A stretch of 14,993 nt of DNA, from NCBI GenBank assembly GCA_964509205.1, contig CAZDVW010000030.1:1-14993 (forward strand), read 5' to 3'. A model generated the notes under the pieces. The model did not search any database. It saw nothing but the letters and a program-made list of their open reading frames with translations, and had not been told where the DNA came from. Position numbers and translations under genes: made by a program. Of this stretch, positions 13,595-14,993 are shown piece by piece (within the stretch, counting starts at the first letter, position 1; every line of letters begins with the position of its first letter). Source of the DNA: Duodenibacillus sp964509205 (GTDB lineage Bacteria; Pseudomonadota; Gammaproteobacteria; Burkholderiales; Burkholderiaceae_F).

Positions 13595-14842
13595 ATGTCG
13601 ACGATTGTTCAAAAATACGGCGGAACCTCAATGGGGTCGACCGATCGAATTAAAAATGTGGCTCGCCGCGTTGCCAAATGGCATCGAGCCGGGCACAAGA
13701 TGGTGGTTGTTGTTTCTGCCATGAGCGGCGAAACAAATCGCCTGATTGCCTTAGCCAAAGAAATCATGCCGGATCCGGATCCGCGCGAACTCGATGTGAT
13801 CGCGAGTACGGGCGAGCAGGTGAGCATCGGACTTCTGGCGATGGCGCTAAAGGCAATCGGCGTTGAGGCCGTCAGCTACAACGGCATGCAGGTGGGCGTT
13901 CACACGGACTCGGCCTACACTAAGGCCAGAATCGAGAGCATCGATGCGGCTCCGATCCGAGAGTCGCTCGAGGCCGGAAAGGTTGTGATTGTCGCAGGCT
14001 TTCAGGGACAAGACCCTGATGGCAACGTTACGACGCTCGGCCGCGGCGGGTCTGACACGTCAGCTGTGGCACTGGCCGTGGCGCTCAAGGCCGATGAGTG
14101 TCTGATCTACACGGATGTCGACGGCGTTTACACAACCGATCCGAGAATCGAGCCGAAAGCCAAACGCCTTGCCGTCTTGAGCTCCGAAGAGATGCTTGAA
14201 CTCGCGAGTTTGGGCTCGAAGGTGCTTCAGACGCGCAGCGTCGAATTTGCCGAGAAGTACAAAATGCCCGTTCGGGTTCTTTCGAGTTTGACGGATCCGG
14301 ACATGCCCTTAGAAATTGAAGAAAATTCAGGCACGCTTATCAGCGTCAGTGAGAATAACATCATGGAAAAACCGCTTATTTCCGGCATTGCCTTCACGAA
14401 AGACGAAGCCAAAGTTACGTTAATTAAAGTTCCCAATATCCCGGGCGTTGCCTACAAGATTTTGGGACCGATCGAACGGCACAATATCGACGTCGATATG
14501 ATCGTTCAGAACGTCGGATTGGACGGCACAACGGACTTTTCATTTCTGCTGCCGCGTTCGGATTTAACGCAGGCGCTTGAGATCATCAAAGAGGAAATTT
14601 ATCCTGAGACCGGGGAATTGGACGTACACACGTCAACTTCAGTTGCCAAGGTAAGCGTTGTCGGCGTCGGCATGCGTACGCATGCCAATGTGGCCAGTGC
14701 GGCATTTGAGGCTCTCGCCAAGGAAGGAATCAACATCCTCATGATCGGTACGTCGGAAATTAAATTAAGTATCGTTCTTGAAGATAAATACATGGAATTG
14801 GCCGTGCGCGCTTTGCACGAAGCCTTTGGTTTAGATAAGTAG
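13595..14842 (+). CDS. lysC: Aspartate kinase
   Basis: Catalyses ATP-dependent phosphorylation of aspartate, the first step to lysine, threonine, methionine and diaminopimelate. The 415-residue monofunctional form has a kinase domain (about 1-245) with KYGGTSMGS (7-15), VVSAMSGETNRL, ASTGEQVS, TTLGRGGSDTSA and YTDVDGVYTTDPR. Two C-terminal ACT domains (about 265-410) follow, with QNVGLDGTTDFSF and MRTHANVASAAFEAL. The effector-site motif, usually I-(S/T)-T-S-E, reads I-G-T-S-E here (Gly385). ATG 13595 is preceded only by a weak binding site. It stands alone with its own terminator. Confidence 0.98.
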   Translation: MSTIVQKYGGTSMGSTDRIKNVARRVAKWHRAGHKMVVVVSAMSGETNRLIALAKEIMPDPDPRELDVIASTGEQVSIGLLAMALKAIGVEAVSYNGMQVGVHTDSAYTKARIESIDAAPIRESLEAGKVVIVAGFQGQDPDGNVTTLGRGGSDTSAVALAVALKADECLIYTDVDGVYTTDPRIEPKAKRLAVLSSEEMLELASLGSKVLQTRSVEFAEKYKMPVRVLSSLTDPDMPLEIEENSGTLISVSENNIMEKPLISGIAFTKDEAKVTLIKVPNIPGVAYKILGPIERHNIDVDMIVQNVGLDGTTDFSFLLPRSDLTQALEIIKEEIYPETGELDVHTSTSVAKVSVVGVGMRTHANVASAAFEALAKEGINILMIGTSEIKLSIVLEDKYMELAVRALHEAFGLDK

Positions 14843-14868
14843 TTCTTCATTGACCGCTTCAAAGAAAG

Positions 14869-14905
14869 GAACCCGTTTCGATAAGTCGAAGCGGGTTCTT
14901 TGTCG
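14869..14905 (+). terminator. Rho-independent terminator of lysC
   Basis: GAACCCGTTTCG (14869-14880) pairs with CGAAGCGGGTTC (14887-14898), with one G-U pair and a 6-base loop. The T-rich tail TTTGT follows at 14899-14903 and ends where the intron-like sequence begins, so the original T-tract may have been longer. Confidence 0.82.
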
Positions 14906-14993
14906 GTGTGCTCGGCATGAGCATGATCTAACGGGTGAAAGTCCCGGGAGGAGCCGGCAGTGGCAACCTCGTAGCCAAAGACAAGGTGTGCGT
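14906..14993 (+). mobile_element. 5' end of a group II intron (continues beyond the window)
   Basis: The sequence opens with GTGTGC (14906-14911), fitting the GUGYG 5' end of group II introns. It soon contains ACGGGTGAAAGTCCCG (14931-14946), the well-known GGGTGAAAGTCCC hairpin of bacterial domain I. It then has the downstream GTAGCCAAAGACAAGGTGTGCGT stretch (14971-14993; key parts GCCAAAG and CAAGG), common in retron-like introns. The reverse-transcriptase/maturase gene and the 3' end lie outside the window. The position right after a terminator stem is the known preference of bacterial class C introns, but I cannot assign the class from 88 bases. Confidence 0.75.

Noticed and set aside
14363..14842. 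An internal start giving a separate beta subunit of aspartate kinase
   Set aside because: ATG 14363 is at the right place by analogy with alpha/beta aspartate kinases, but there is no convincing Shine-Dalgarno in front of it.

Overview
The window looks like chromosomal core DNA of a betaproteobacterium. I infer an anaerobic or microaerophilic gut member of the Burkholderiales, of the Sutterella/Parasutterella kind. The reasons are the moderate GC content, the operon yihY-tsaB-rimI-uracil-DNA glycosylase-holC, a KYGGTS-type aspartate kinase, and a DcuC-type anaerobic C4-dicarboxylate carrier. The taxonomic call rests on protein style and gene order only.

Layout, left to right. Positions 1-320 hold decayed insertion-sequence debris: a short DDE-transposase-like fragment, then an OrfA-like helix-turn-helix fragment with an in-frame stop. 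Next comes a small orphan DUF1778/TacA-type antitoxin (333-599) with no toxin beside it. A roughly 280-base gap leads to ppiD (883-2772, +), a membrane-anchored periplasmic folding factor. Two hairpins, the second a clear terminator, separate it from the dcuC-like carrier (3017-4387, +). The dcuC leader carries a hairpin that overlaps its ribosome binding site. A bidirectional terminator then divides dcuC from a leftward group: prolyl-tRNA synthetase (7972-6227), an orphan FixJ/NarL-type response regulator (6149-5532), and a DMT-family (EamA) transporter (5488-4562). The transporter's start codon abuts the U-tract of a terminator.

Divergent from proS is a tightly coupled rightward operon (8054-12153): a YihY-family membrane protein, TsaB (tRNA t6A synthesis), RimI (S18 acetyltransferase), a family-4 Fe-S uracil-DNA glycosylase, HolC (DNA polymerase III chi), and an unrecognised 120-residue protein. 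Four of the five junctions overlap by a start/stop codon. Its last stop codon overlaps that of a convergent pair on the minus strand: rpe (13479-12754) followed by a GDT1/UPF0016 cation exporter (12716-12150). From the short rpe/lysC intergenic region, lysC (13595-14842, +) runs to a terminator. Four bases after that terminator a group II intron appears to begin (14906) and runs off the window.

Most of the content is housekeeping: translation, tRNA modification, DNA repair and replication, the pentose phosphate pathway, and aspartate-family amino acid synthesis. No obviously new multi-gene system is visible. The places worth a second look are the flanking mobile-element traces, the orphan antitoxin, the putative RNA switches before dcuC and the EamA gene, the extra cysteines in the glycosylase, and the unknown gene after holC.
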